Part shown: positions 16,244 through 23,848 of the stretch, in pieces
Layout of the letters: every line of letters begins with the position of its first letter
Position numbering within the stretch: the stretch's first letter is position 1
From: CAZKWG01 sp964615375
Lineage (GTDB): Bacteria > Myxococcota_A > UBA796 > CAZKWG01
Direction of reading: 5' to 3'
NCBI GenBank assembly: GCA_964615375.1
Contig: CAZTOW010000013.1
Location: 124,001-188,000, forward strand
DNA length: 64,000 nucleotides
Notes under the pieces: model-generated
Database searches by the model: none
What the model saw: the letters and a program-made list of their open reading frames with translations, nothing else
What the model was told of the DNA's origin: nothing
Position numbers and translations under genes: made by a program

Positions 16244-17820
16244 GGGGCCTCCAGAGAGGCCAGGGCCTCCGCGGCGTGGCGCTGGAAGGTGGGGAAGCCG
16301 GAGCGCGGGAAGGGCACGCGCTCGGACCAGCCGGGGCGCAGGGCGGCCTCGAAGGCGGCGCGCAGCCCGCGGCCGGCGGGGAGCGAGACCACCACCTGAA
16401 GTGGATCCCGAAGCCGCGACAGCTCGATCGCCAGCCCCTCGCCCAGCGCGCCCCGCAGCCGACGATAGTGAGCCTCCCCCGCTGGATCGCGCAGCGACTC
16501 GGGCAGCTCCTCGGAGAGCAGGCGCCCCCAGGTGGAGTCGCGGTCTCCCGTCCGTCCCTCCCGCGCCCAGGCCCGCAGGTGCGCGAGCCGGCCCTTCAGC
16601 GCGACCAGCAACAACCAGGAGTGGAGGTCAGCGCGCGCGGCCTCGTCCAACGGGGCCAGGCGATTGACCCGGGGAGGGGCGCAGGAGGGGGAGAGCGGGC
16701 GACCCAGATCGAAGGAGAAGTCGCGGGCGAGCTCGCTCCAGGCCCAGCCCCAGCACAGGCGTCGCAGCGCGCTGGCGGTCCGGGCGAAGAGGGCGTCCAG
16801 GGCCAGCACCGGCTCAGCCAGCTTCGCCCCGCGCGCCGCCAGCAGGGCCCGCGCCCGCGCCCGGCCCCGCCCCCGGTTCTGCGTGACCAGGATCCAGTCC
16901 GTCTCCGTGCGGCCCGCGGCCCAGGCGCGGATCAGGCGCCGGACGACGTGGGCGTCCAGCCAGCCCTCGACCTCCTCGGGGTGGGCCGCCAGGGCCTCCG
17001 CCGCCAGCGCCGCCCGGGTCTCCTCGCCCGGCGCCCGCCAGAGCGCGCCCGCCGTGGCCCGCCACACGCCCCGCCCCGCCGCGCACGCCCCCAGCCGCGC
17101 CCGATCCGAGGCCGGGAGCTGGGTCAGCAGCCCCTCCATCGGGGTCTGGCCCGCGGTCTCCAGCACGCGCGCCGCCAGATCCGCCCAGCCCGGCAGCGCG
17201 CCCTTCCCGCCGATCATCCGGTAGAAGAAGGCCTCGCGCAGATCCTCGACCACCCGCCGCGCGATGTCCGGCGCCAGCCTGCGATCGGCGGCGATGGCGC
17301 GGAAGACGCGGGTGGCCTCGGGCAGGAAGAGGCGCTCCCAGGGGCGCTTGAGCGACCAGGGGTTGCCCGAGAACCAGGCGGCCCAGAGCCCGGCGCACTC
17401 GGCGTCGCGGGCGGGGTCGGCGGCCCAGCGCTCCCCGGCCCAGCGGCGGCGCTCGCGGTCGTCCACCCGGGCGGCCAGGAAGCGCAGGCGCTCGAGGCCC
17501 CAGGCCAGCCGGTTGTGCAGGGTGGAGGTCAGATCCTTGCGGACGGCCCGCTCGAGGGCCTCGCGGTGCAGGAAGGGCTCGGCGGGCTCGCGACCGAGGG
17601 CGGGGAGCTCGCGGGCGGGGGCCAGGGCGGCGAAGAGGGCGCGGGGCGAGGGCGCGGGGGGCGCCTGGAGGAGCGTGCGGGCGAGGTCGGACTCCACCCT
17701 GGGTTGTATCCGCCAGCCGGGGAGCGCGCCCTCGGTCCGGCCCTCGCTCAGCGCGCGCGCGGCCCCGTCCGCCCAGGTGAGGGCGCGTTCGCGTTCCGAG
17801 AGGAAGCTGCTCCAGGTCAT
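16240..17820 (-). CDS. Unknown 526-residue cytoplasmic protein of the CHAT cassette
   Basis: I do not recognise this family. The sequence is rich in Arg, Ala, Leu and Trp and predicted mostly helical, without signal peptide or membrane span. Distinct motifs are LTSTLHNRLAWGLERLRF (about 115), REAFFYRMIGGKGALPGW (about 200) and a Trp-rich CWGWAWSELARDFSFD (about 370). I choose the ATG at 17820 because CGGAG lies 6 nt before it; the GTG at 17889 would overlap the CHAT gene by 10 bp but has no RBS. It sits between the CHAT protease and the 190-residue gene with 4-bp coupling to the latter, so it may be a partner or substrate of the protease. Confidence 0.55.
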   Translation of the reverse strand: MTWSSFLSERERALTWADGAARALSEGRTEGALPGWRIQPRVESDLARTLLQAPPAPSPRALFAALAPARELPALGREPAEPFLHREALERAVRKDLTSTLHNRLAWGLERLRFLAARVDDRERRRWAGERWAADPARDAECAGLWAAWFSGNPWSLKRPWERLFLPEATRVFRAIAADRRLAPDIARRVVEDLREAFFYRMIGGKGALPGWADLAARVLETAGQTPMEGLLTQLPASDRARLGACAAGRGVWRATAGALWRAPGEETRAALAAEALAAHPEEVEGWLDAHVVRRLIRAWAAGRTETDWILVTQNRGRGRARARALLAARGAKLAEPVLALDALFARTASALRRLCWGWAWSELARDFSFDLGRPLSPSCAPPRVNRLAPLDEAARADLHSWLLLVALKGRLAHLRAWAREGRTGDRDSTWGRLLSEELPESLRDPAGEAHYRRLRGALGEGLAIELSRLRDPLQVVVSLPAGRGLRAAFEAALRPGWSERVPFPRSGFPTFQRHAAEALASLEAP

Positions 17821-17879
17821 GACGGGCTCCGAGCTCAACCACAGAGGGTCGGGCAGCGCCGTCCCCGATCCGTGCGAGC

Positions 17880-19655
17880 TCAGGGACACGCCAGGAGCCT
17901 GGTGATGGGGCTCAACACCAGCAGATCGCCCACGCGGAGCTCGAGATCGCCCGCGACCGGGAGCTCCGGCTCGCCCGCGCGCCGCAGCCGGGCGGGCCGC
18001 GCCAGCGAGACCCGGCCCTCCCCGAGCCAGCGCAGGTGGGCCCGGCTCAGGTAGGGGTCCACGGGCCCGGGGGCGGGGTACAGGCCGTCTCCGCCGCTCT
18101 CGGCGCGCCCGACCCAGGACCCGGCCTCCAGGCGCAACATCCGGCCGTCCTCCGGGCCGCCCACCAGCTCGAGCGCGGACGGCGGGCGCTCCTCCCAGGG
18201 CAGCGGCGCCTCCAGGGTCGATCCGCGGAAGGTCGCGGCCCCCGCCACCACGGAGAGGTCCAGCAGGAGTCCGAGGGCGGGCTCGGCGGCGAGCGCCTCC
18301 CAGAGGGAGCGGGCGTCGTGCGCGGGTGGGAGCGCCCCCCGAAGGCGGGCCAGGCGCGGGCTCAGGCGGATCGCGCCCAGCTCTCCCCGGCGCTGCACGC
18401 CCCCCAGGCTGGCCAGCAGCGCGTCCCGGCGCGGCGAGACGGCGTGGCGGGCCAGGGTGAGCTCGCCCGTGGCCTCAGGGAGGGTCAACAGCAGGTGCTC
18501 CACGCCCAGGAAGCCGCGCCGGGCCTCCTCGGCCAGCCCCAGAGCGGCGCCGAGCCAGCGGGCGGCGTCCGGGGCGCAGGCCGGCCAGCCCGCGGGGAGC
18601 TTCGCGGCCTCGGCGGCCTGCTCGAGCTCGGCCGTGCTGGAGACGGAGAGGGAGAGCAGGTGCCAGCGCGCGTCCGGTCGGGGCGAGGCCAGGGCGCGCA
18701 CCGCCCGCCGCCCGGCCGCCGCCGCCTCCCCCAATGCCCTCCCCTGAAGGAGCGCGTCCAGGAAGCCCTCGTCGAAGGCGCGGATCGCCTCCATCGAGAG
18801 CCGCCCGCGCGCGGAGACGCAGGCGCGGGCCCCGGCGGCGACCAGCCTTCCGGCTATATTATCTAGTTCCTCTCCCGCGGCGCTCCCGGCCTCGCAGACC
18901 TCCAGCACCACCGCCCGAGCCTGTCGCAGGTGGGGCGTGAGCAGGTGCCCCGCCGTGCCCGCCCCCTGCTCGCCCTCCCCGCTCGTCCCCGCGCCCACCA
19001 GCAGCCGCCCGCCCTCCGCGTCGGCCAGCCCGTGGCAGACGACGTGCAGGAGGGTCTGCATCTCGGGGAGGACGGTGATGTCGTCGTCCACGGAGGCGGC
19101 CGGGGAGAGGCCGCGGTCGCGGGCCAGGGCGTCGAGCTCGCCGAGGCGGGCCGCGCAGAGGGGGTCCCGGGGGTCGGGGCTCCAGGTGAACAGGCGGGGT
19201 TTGCCCAGCCAGCGCGTCGGGCGCGGGCGCGGGCCGGCGCAGAGGCGGACCACGACGGCCTCGCCCAGGGCCTCGAGGGGGGCGCGATCCAGGGCCAGGA
19301 GCTCCCAGGGCAAGGCGCGGGCCAGGGGGTCCGGGGCGTCCACCACCAGGACCGCCGCCTCACCGCGCCCGCGCAGCTCGCCCAGGAGCCCGGAGAGCCG
19401 CTCGCGCGCGCCCGAGGCCTCCCCCAGCAGCGCCCCCAGCCTCCGCCCGGCCTCCTCCTCGGCCCGGGTGCGCGCCGCGTCCCGCCCGGCGAGGGCCAGG
19501 CCCGCCGAGGGGCGCAGCAGGGCGGCGATCTCGGCGGCGGCGGCCTCCAGGGCCCCCGGGGGCAGCCGGGCCTCGTGGGCGCGCTGGTCCGGGGCTCCCA
19601 CCTCGACCAGCGCCCCGTCCGCGCGCGGGGAAAGGCGGATCAGCACGACGCCCAC
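17880..19655 (-). CDS. CHAT caspase-like protease fused to Clp_N-like and FHA domains
   Basis: The 591-residue protein has three modules. The CHAT domain (about 95-335) carries the catalytic dyad H208 in LLHVVCHG and C254 in VVLEVCEAGSA, the classic arrangement of caspase/HetF-type cysteine proteases. Residues about 362-470 contain EEARRGFLGVEHLLLTLP, which resembles the Clp N-terminal (R) domain repeat that binds adaptors or substrates. The C-terminus (494-588) is an FHA domain with GR (516-517) and SRxH (537-540), which binds phosphothreonine. Start GTG with GGAGAGG upstream. It is divergent from a Ser/Thr kinase gene, so the FHA ligand may be a kinase product. No signal peptide; cytoplasmic. 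Confidence 0.8.
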   Translation of the reverse strand: MGVVLIRLSPRADGALVEVGAPDQRAHEARLPPGALEAAAAEIAALLRPSAGLALAGRDAARTRAEEEAGRRLGALLGEASGARERLSGLLGELRGRGEAAVLVVDAPDPLARALPWELLALDRAPLEALGEAVVVRLCAGPRPRPTRWLGKPRLFTWSPDPRDPLCAARLGELDALARDRGLSPAASVDDDITVLPEMQTLLHVVCHGLADAEGGRLLVGAGTSGEGEQGAGTAGHLLTPHLRQARAVVLEVCEAGSAAGEELDNIAGRLVAAGARACVSARGRLSMEAIRAFDEGFLDALLQGRALGEAAAAGRRAVRALASPRPDARWHLLSLSVSSTAELEQAAEAAKLPAGWPACAPDAARWLGAALGLAEEARRGFLGVEHLLLTLPEATGELTLARHAVSPRRDALLASLGGVQRRGELGAIRLSPRLARLRGALPPAHDARSLWEALAAEPALGLLLDLSVVAGAATFRGSTLEAPLPWEERPPSALELVGGPEDGRMLRLEAGSWVGRAESGGDGLYPAPGPVDPYLSRAHLRWLGEGRVSLARPARLRRAGEPELPVAGDLELRVGDLLVLSPITRLLACP

Positions 19656-19822
19656 CGGACCACCTCTCCGACGTTATTAGCAGGCTGGACCCGCTCCTGC
19701 GAGGTGGCGCCCTGCCCCCCTCCTCCCGCCCGCTCCTGCCCACCGAGGAGACCTGGGACGCGCCGCCCTCGGCGTCGAGCCCGCCGGGCTCCCCCGCGGA
19801 TCCGCTGCTGCCGCCGGAGCTG

Positions 19823-22150
19823 GTGGTGGCGGGGCGCTACCGCCTGCTGGAGCTGCTCGGGCAGGGCGGGATGGGGCAGGTCTACCGGGCGCGGGACGAG
19901 GCCCTGGAGCGGGACGTGGCCCTCAAGGTCATCTCGTCCACCCGCCTGCTCTCGGCGCGCGATCTGGAGCGCTTCCGGCAGGAGGCGCGGCGCACGGCCA
20001 TGGTGGAGCACCCGGGCGTGATCCCGGTCCACGACCTCGGCGTGCTCCCCGACGGGCGGCCCTTCTTCACGATGAAGATCGTCCGGGGCCGCACGCTCGA
20101 CCACCTCATCGAGGAGCACCACGCGCGCTTCGATCCGGTGGAGCAGCGCCGCCTCGTCGAGCTGCTGGAGCGCGCCTGCGAGGCGGTGGCCAGCGCGCAC
20201 GCCCGCGGGCTCCTCCACCTGGACTTGAAGCCGCAGAACATCATGGTGGGGGCCTTTGGCGAGGTGCTGGTGCTGGACTGGGGGCTGGCCCGGCTGACCG
20301 AGGACGCGCCGCTGGAGAGCGTGATCGCGGGGACGCCGGCCTACATGGCGCCCGAGCAGGCCCGCGGTGAGCCCGCCGACGCCCGCGCCGACGTCTTCGG
20401 GCTGGGGGCCGTGCTCTACCAGCTCCTGTGCGGGAGCCGGCCCTTCGCCGGGCTGGGGGCGGTGCCCATCCTGAACGCGCTGCGGCGGCACGAGGTCCCG
20501 GAGCTGCCCGCGCGCGCCACCATCCCGGAGGATCTCGCCGACCTCTGCGCCGCGGCCATGGCGCCCCTGCCCCAGGACCGGCCGGCGGACGCCGCGGAGC
20601 TGGCTGAGGCCGTGGGGGCCTGGCTGCGCGGGGCGCGGCAGCGGGCGCAGGCGGAGGCGCTGGTGGCGGAGGCGGACGGGCTGCTGGCGCGGCGGGAGGG
20701 GCTGCTGGCCCAGGCGGAGACGCTGCGAGCGCAGGCGCGGGCGCTGCTGGCCTCGCTGCCGCCGGGGGCGGGGGCGGCGCGCCGGGCGGAGGGCTGGGCG
20801 CTCGACGACGAGGCCCGACTCCTGGGAGAGGAGGCCGAGGATCTGGACACGCGGGCCGCGCAGCGCCTGGAGAGCGCGCTGATGCTCTCGCCCACGCTGG
20901 AGGCGGCCCACGACCGCCTGGCCGACCGCCTGCGCGCCCTGCACGGCCAGGCCGAGGCCCGTGGGGACGCCCAGTCGGCCCGCCGCACCGAGGCCGCCCT
21001 GCGCCGCCACGGCCCGGCGCGCTACGCCCGCTACCTCTCCGGGCTCGGCAGCCTGAGCCTGCGCACCGACCCGCCCGGGGCCCTGGTCGAGCTCTACCGC
21101 TACGAGGAGCGCCTGCGCCGCCTGGTCCCGGTCCCCCAGCCCTCCCCCGGGAGGACGCCGATCCTGGACCTCGCCCTCCCCGCGGGCAGCTACCTGCTCG
21201 AGCTCTCGGCGCCCGGCCGGGCCCGGGTGCGCTACCCCGTCCACCTGGGCCGCGAGGAGCGCTGGGAGGGGATCCCGCCGGAGGGCGGCGCGCCTGAGCC
21301 CGTCCCCCTGCCCGCGGCCCTGGGCGAGGACGAGATCTACGTCCCGGCGGGCCCCTTCTGGTGCGGGGGCGAGCTGGAGGCCCTGCCCCACCCGCTGCCC
21401 TGGCGGCGGCTCTGGGCCGACGGCTTCGTGCTCCAGCGCCGGCCCGTCTCCAACCAGGAGTGGATCCACTACCTGCACGACCTCGTGGACGGGGGCCAGG
21501 AGGACGAGGCCCTCGCCCGCGTCCCCCGCGCGCCCTCCACCCGCCCCGGCGAGCCCGGCGCGCCCATGTGGAGCCGGGACGGGTCGGGGCGCTTCGTGCT
21601 GGGCGTGGACGCCGAGGGCCACGTCTGGCGCCCGGAGCAGCCCGTGATCCACGTGAGCTGGGACGACGCCGTGGCCTACGCGCGCTGGCGCGCGGCGCGG
21701 GACGGGCTCGGCTGGCGCCTGCCCACCGAGCTCGAGTGGGAGAAGGCCGCGCGCGGGGTGGACGGCCGGGTCTACCCCTGGGGCCAGCACTTCGACCCCG
21801 ACTGGTGTCACAGCCGCGAGAGCCCGCGGGCCGCCGAGGGTCCGGTGGCGCCGGGCAGCTACCCGCAGGACGAGGGGCCCTACGGCGCGCTGGACATGGC
21901 GGGGAACGTGCAGTGCTGGTGCGCGGACGCCTTCCCGGCGGGCACCCCGGTCGCGGGGGGGCGCGCGGGGCCGGCGGTCGATCCGGGCAGCGAGCGGCGG
22001 CGCGTGGTGCGCGGCGGCTCCTTCCTGCACGCCGCCTGGTTCTGCCGACTGGACGTGCGCAAGTTTCAGCCCGCTCACGGCGTCTGGGGCATGCTGGGGC
22101 TCCGCCTGGCGCGCGGCCTCTCTGCACGAGATGGGGACAGCGGAAGCTGA
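19823..22150 (+). CDS. Ser/Thr protein kinase fused to PEGA-like and FGE-sulfatase-like domains
   Basis: The 775-residue protein has a Hanks-type kinase domain (about 5-270): GQGGMGQVY loop, Lys35 in VALK, Glu54, catalytic Asp134 in HLDLKPQN (HLD instead of HRD), metal Asp152 in DWG, and TPAYMAPEQ. A helical region (275-400) and a PEGA-like strand set (LSLRTDPPGALVELYRY, about 411-427) follow. The C-terminal part (about 503-772) is a formylglycine-generating-enzyme/SUMF1 fold (LPTELEWEKAARG, MAGNVQCW, VVRGGSF). At the paired-cysteine site only the second Cys is kept (FLHAAWFC), so FGE oxidase activity is doubtful. There is no membrane helix. Start GTG 19823 or 19826; the frame stays open upstream without a canonical start. 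Confidence 0.85.
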   Translation: MVAGRYRLLELLGQGGMGQVYRARDEALERDVALKVISSTRLLSARDLERFRQEARRTAMVEHPGVIPVHDLGVLPDGRPFFTMKIVRGRTLDHLIEEHHARFDPVEQRRLVELLERACEAVASAHARGLLHLDLKPQNIMVGAFGEVLVLDWGLARLTEDAPLESVIAGTPAYMAPEQARGEPADARADVFGLGAVLYQLLCGSRPFAGLGAVPILNALRRHEVPELPARATIPEDLADLCAAAMAPLPQDRPADAAELAEAVGAWLRGARQRAQAEALVAEADGLLARREGLLAQAETLRAQARALLASLPPGAGAARRAEGWALDDEARLLGEEAEDLDTRAAQRLESALMLSPTLEAAHDRLADRLRALHGQAEARGDAQSARRTEAALRRHGPARYARYLSGLGSLSLRTDPPGALVELYRYEERLRRLVPVPQPSPGRTPILDLALPAGSYLLELSAPGRARVRYPVHLGREERWEGIPPEGGAPEPVPLPAALGEDEIYVPAGPFWCGGELEALPHPLPWRRLWADGFVLQRRPVSNQEWIHYLHDLVDGGQEDEALARVPRAPSTRPGEPGAPMWSRDGSGRFVLGVDAEGHVWRPEQPVIHVSWDDAVAYARWRAARDGLGWRLPTELEWEKAARGVDGRVYPWGQHFDPDWCHSRESPRAAEGPVAPGSYPQDEGPYGALDMAGNVQCWCADAFPAGTPVAGGRAGPAVDPGSERRRVVRGGSFLHAAWFCRLDVRKFQPAHGVWGMLGLRLARGLSARDGDSGS

Positions 22151-22222
22151 GCCTCGGACCTGCGCCGAGGGCCCTGTGCTAAGATCCTTCGGCGGCTCAC
22201 TCACTCCCCCAAGGAGCGCACC

Positions 22223-22453
22223 ATGCCTGTCGGCACCTGTCCAATCTGCAAGTCCTACCCCTGCACCTGCTCGAAGAAGATCGCGGGGGGCATCGCCGCC
22301 ACCATCAATTCCGGCGTGATCGGCCCCGGGGACGGCACGGACATCCAGCCGGATCCGACGAAGATGGAGGCCACCGCGGCGGTCAGCGCCGCCACGGCCC
22401 AGGTCGTCCGGGAGGCGGTGGTGAACCGCAAGGTGCTGAAGAGCTCGCGCTGA
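22223..22453 (+). CDS. Small Cys-rich protein following the kinase
   Basis: The 76-residue protein has four cysteines in the first 16 residues (TCPICKSYPCTC, Cys6, 9, 14, 16), which look like a small zinc or metal knuckle. The rest is a low-complexity, Ala/Val/Thr-rich helix. AAGGAG lies 7 nt before the ATG, and GCTAAGAT at 22178-22185 could be a -10 element. It lies 72 bp after the kinase on the same strand. I do not recognise the family. It might be a substrate or cofactor of the kinase/FGE-like protein. Confidence 0.6.
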   Translation: MPVGTCPICKSYPCTCSKKIAGGIAATINSGVIGPGDGTDIQPDPTKMEATAAVSAATAQVVREAVVNRKVLKSSR

Positions 22454-22475
22454 GCGGCCAGACGGCCGGGCGCGC

Positions 22476-22940
22476 TCAGCCGAGCGCCTGCAGCGCCGCC
22501 AGCACCGCGTCCACGTGGCCCTTGACCTTCACCGGGCTCCAGACCGCGCGCACCACCCCGCTCCCGTCCACCAGGAAGGTGGAGCGGATGGTGCCCTCGA
22601 CGTCCTTGCCGTACATCTTCTTGTGGCCCCACACGCCCGCGGCGTGATGGAGCGCCAGCTCCGTGTCGGCCAGCAGCGGGAAGGGCAGGCTGTACTTCGC
22701 CTTGAAGTTGTCGTGGCTCCGCACCCCGTCCCGGCTCACGCCCACCACCGTCGCGCCCGCCGCCTGGATGCGCGCGAAGTTGTCCCGGAAGTCGCAGCTC
22801 TCCGTCGTGCAGCCCGGCGTGTTGTCCTTCGGGTAGAAGTAGAGCACGTAGGGCTTGCCGGCCAGCGCGGCCGAGGAGAGCCGCCCGCCGCCGTCCGTGG
22901 GCAGGTCGAAGGTGGGCGCGGGATCACCGATCTTCAGCAT
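22476..22940 (-). CDS. bcp: Thioredoxin-dependent peroxiredoxin (Bcp/PrxQ)
   Basis: The 154-residue protein is full length for the Bcp/PrxQ family of cytoplasmic thiol peroxidases, which reduce H2O2 and organic hydroperoxides with electrons from thioredoxin. The peroxidatic Cys44 and resolving Cys49 are in NTPGCTTESCDFRD, five residues apart as in alpha-helical PrxQ. The family segments VLYFYPKDNTPG and VVGVSRDGVRSHDNFK are present. It is convergent with the small Cys-rich gene and lies 29 bp downstream of the GNAT gene on the same strand, possibly in an operon with it. Confidence 0.95.
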   Translation of the reverse strand: MLKIGDPAPTFDLPTDGGGRLSSAALAGKPYVLYFYPKDNTPGCTTESCDFRDNFARIQAAGATVVGVSRDGVRSHDNFKAKYSLPFPLLADTELALHHAAGVWGHKKMYGKDVEGTIRSTFLVDGSGVVRAVWSPVKVKGHVDAVLAALQALG

Positions 22941-22969
22941 GAGCGCTCCTGGAGAGCGGAGGATCTAAC

Positions 22970-23839
22970 TCACGCCCGCGCGCGGGGAACTGGTATTCGA
23001 TATACTGGTATCTCCTCGAAGGCCCGGAAGCCGTAGCGCTCGTACAGGCGCAGCGCGCGCGTGTTGCTGGTCGCCACGCTCAGCGTGAGCCGCGGCCCGG
23101 GGAGCGTGAGCGCCTCAGCCACCGCGTGCGCGATGAGCGCCTCCCCCAGGCCCCGCCCGCGGAAGTCCGGGTGGCGCCCGACGCTGGCGATGTCCACGCC
23201 GTCATCCTCCACCACCACCCGCGCGTAGCCCGCCACCCGCTCGCCCGCGCAGAGGAGCTGGGTGGGCGGGGTGGCCCGCGCCATGTTGTCCAGGAACTCG
23301 GCGGGCGTGGGCACCATTGCCCCGGGGATCTCGGAGAAGGCGCGCAGCACCGTCTCGTAGAGCTCCTGCCCGCGGGCCTCCCCGTAGGGCTCCCAGCGGA
23401 GACCAGCTGGCGGCGGCGGCTCCAGGACCGGCTCGCGCCGACGCTCCATGCGGAAGATCGTGTAGGCGAGCGCGTAGCCGCGGGCCTCGAGCGCCGGAGC
23501 CCACCCCTGGCGATCGGGGAGCACGCTCACCTCCAGCCAGTCCCGCGGGCCCTCGGCCGCGATGGCCTCCCCGCAGGCCAGCAGGGCGTCCAGCGCGGAC
23601 GGGTCGAGCGCCCCCGGGCCTCCCGCCACCACGAAGAGGTCCGCCACGTTGTCCGCGGACGCGCAGGTGTCGATGACGGCGCCGCAGAGCCGAGGCCCGT
23701 CCGGTCCAATCACCGCCCAGCGCGCGCCCTCGTCCCGGCACAGGCGCGTCAGCACGCGCGTGGCGAAGCGCTCATCCACCCCCGGGACGCGCGGGAGCGA
23801 CCGGCACAGCTCCAACGAAGGCGCGCGGAGGACCTGCAT
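22970..23839 (-). CDS. GNAT family N-acetyltransferase (tandem GNAT fold)
   Basis: The 289-residue protein has a clear C-terminal GNAT domain. The acetyl-CoA pyrophosphate-binding loop is RGRGLGEALI (about 235-244), and the strand/helix ending NTRALRLYERYGF is the typical motif B. The N-terminal half (about 1-150) looks like a second, degenerate GNAT copy, as in mycothiol-synthase-like and other tandem GNATs. The acceptor substrate cannot be deduced. It is the upstream neighbour of bcp (29-bp gap) and follows the TPR gene by 9 bp on the same strand. Confidence 0.85.
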   Translation of the reverse strand: MQVLRAPSLELCRSLPRVPGVDERFATRVLTRLCRDEGARWAVIGPDGPRLCGAVIDTCASADNVADLFVVAGGPGALDPSALDALLACGEAIAAEGPRDWLEVSVLPDRQGWAPALEARGYALAYTIFRMERRREPVLEPPPPAGLRWEPYGEARGQELYETVLRAFSEIPGAMVPTPAEFLDNMARATPPTQLLCAGERVAGYARVVVEDDGVDIASVGRHPDFRGRGLGEALIAHAVAEALTLPGPRLTLSVATSNTRALRLYERYGFRAFEEIPVYRIPVPRARA

Positions 23840-23848
23840 CCAGGCCCG

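Noticed and set aside
19640..22204. 854-codon minus-strand frame
   Set aside because: It is a shadow of the kinase-FGE gene, whose motifs are on the plus strand.
22223..22453. Small Cys-rich protein as a substrate of formylglycine formation
   Set aside because: It lacks the CxPxR consensus, and the neighbouring FGE-like domain lacks one catalytic Cys.
22255..22632. 125-codon minus-strand frame over the small Cys-rich gene
   Set aside because: It overlaps the end of bcp in another frame, and the plus-strand small gene has a good RBS and a Cys motif.
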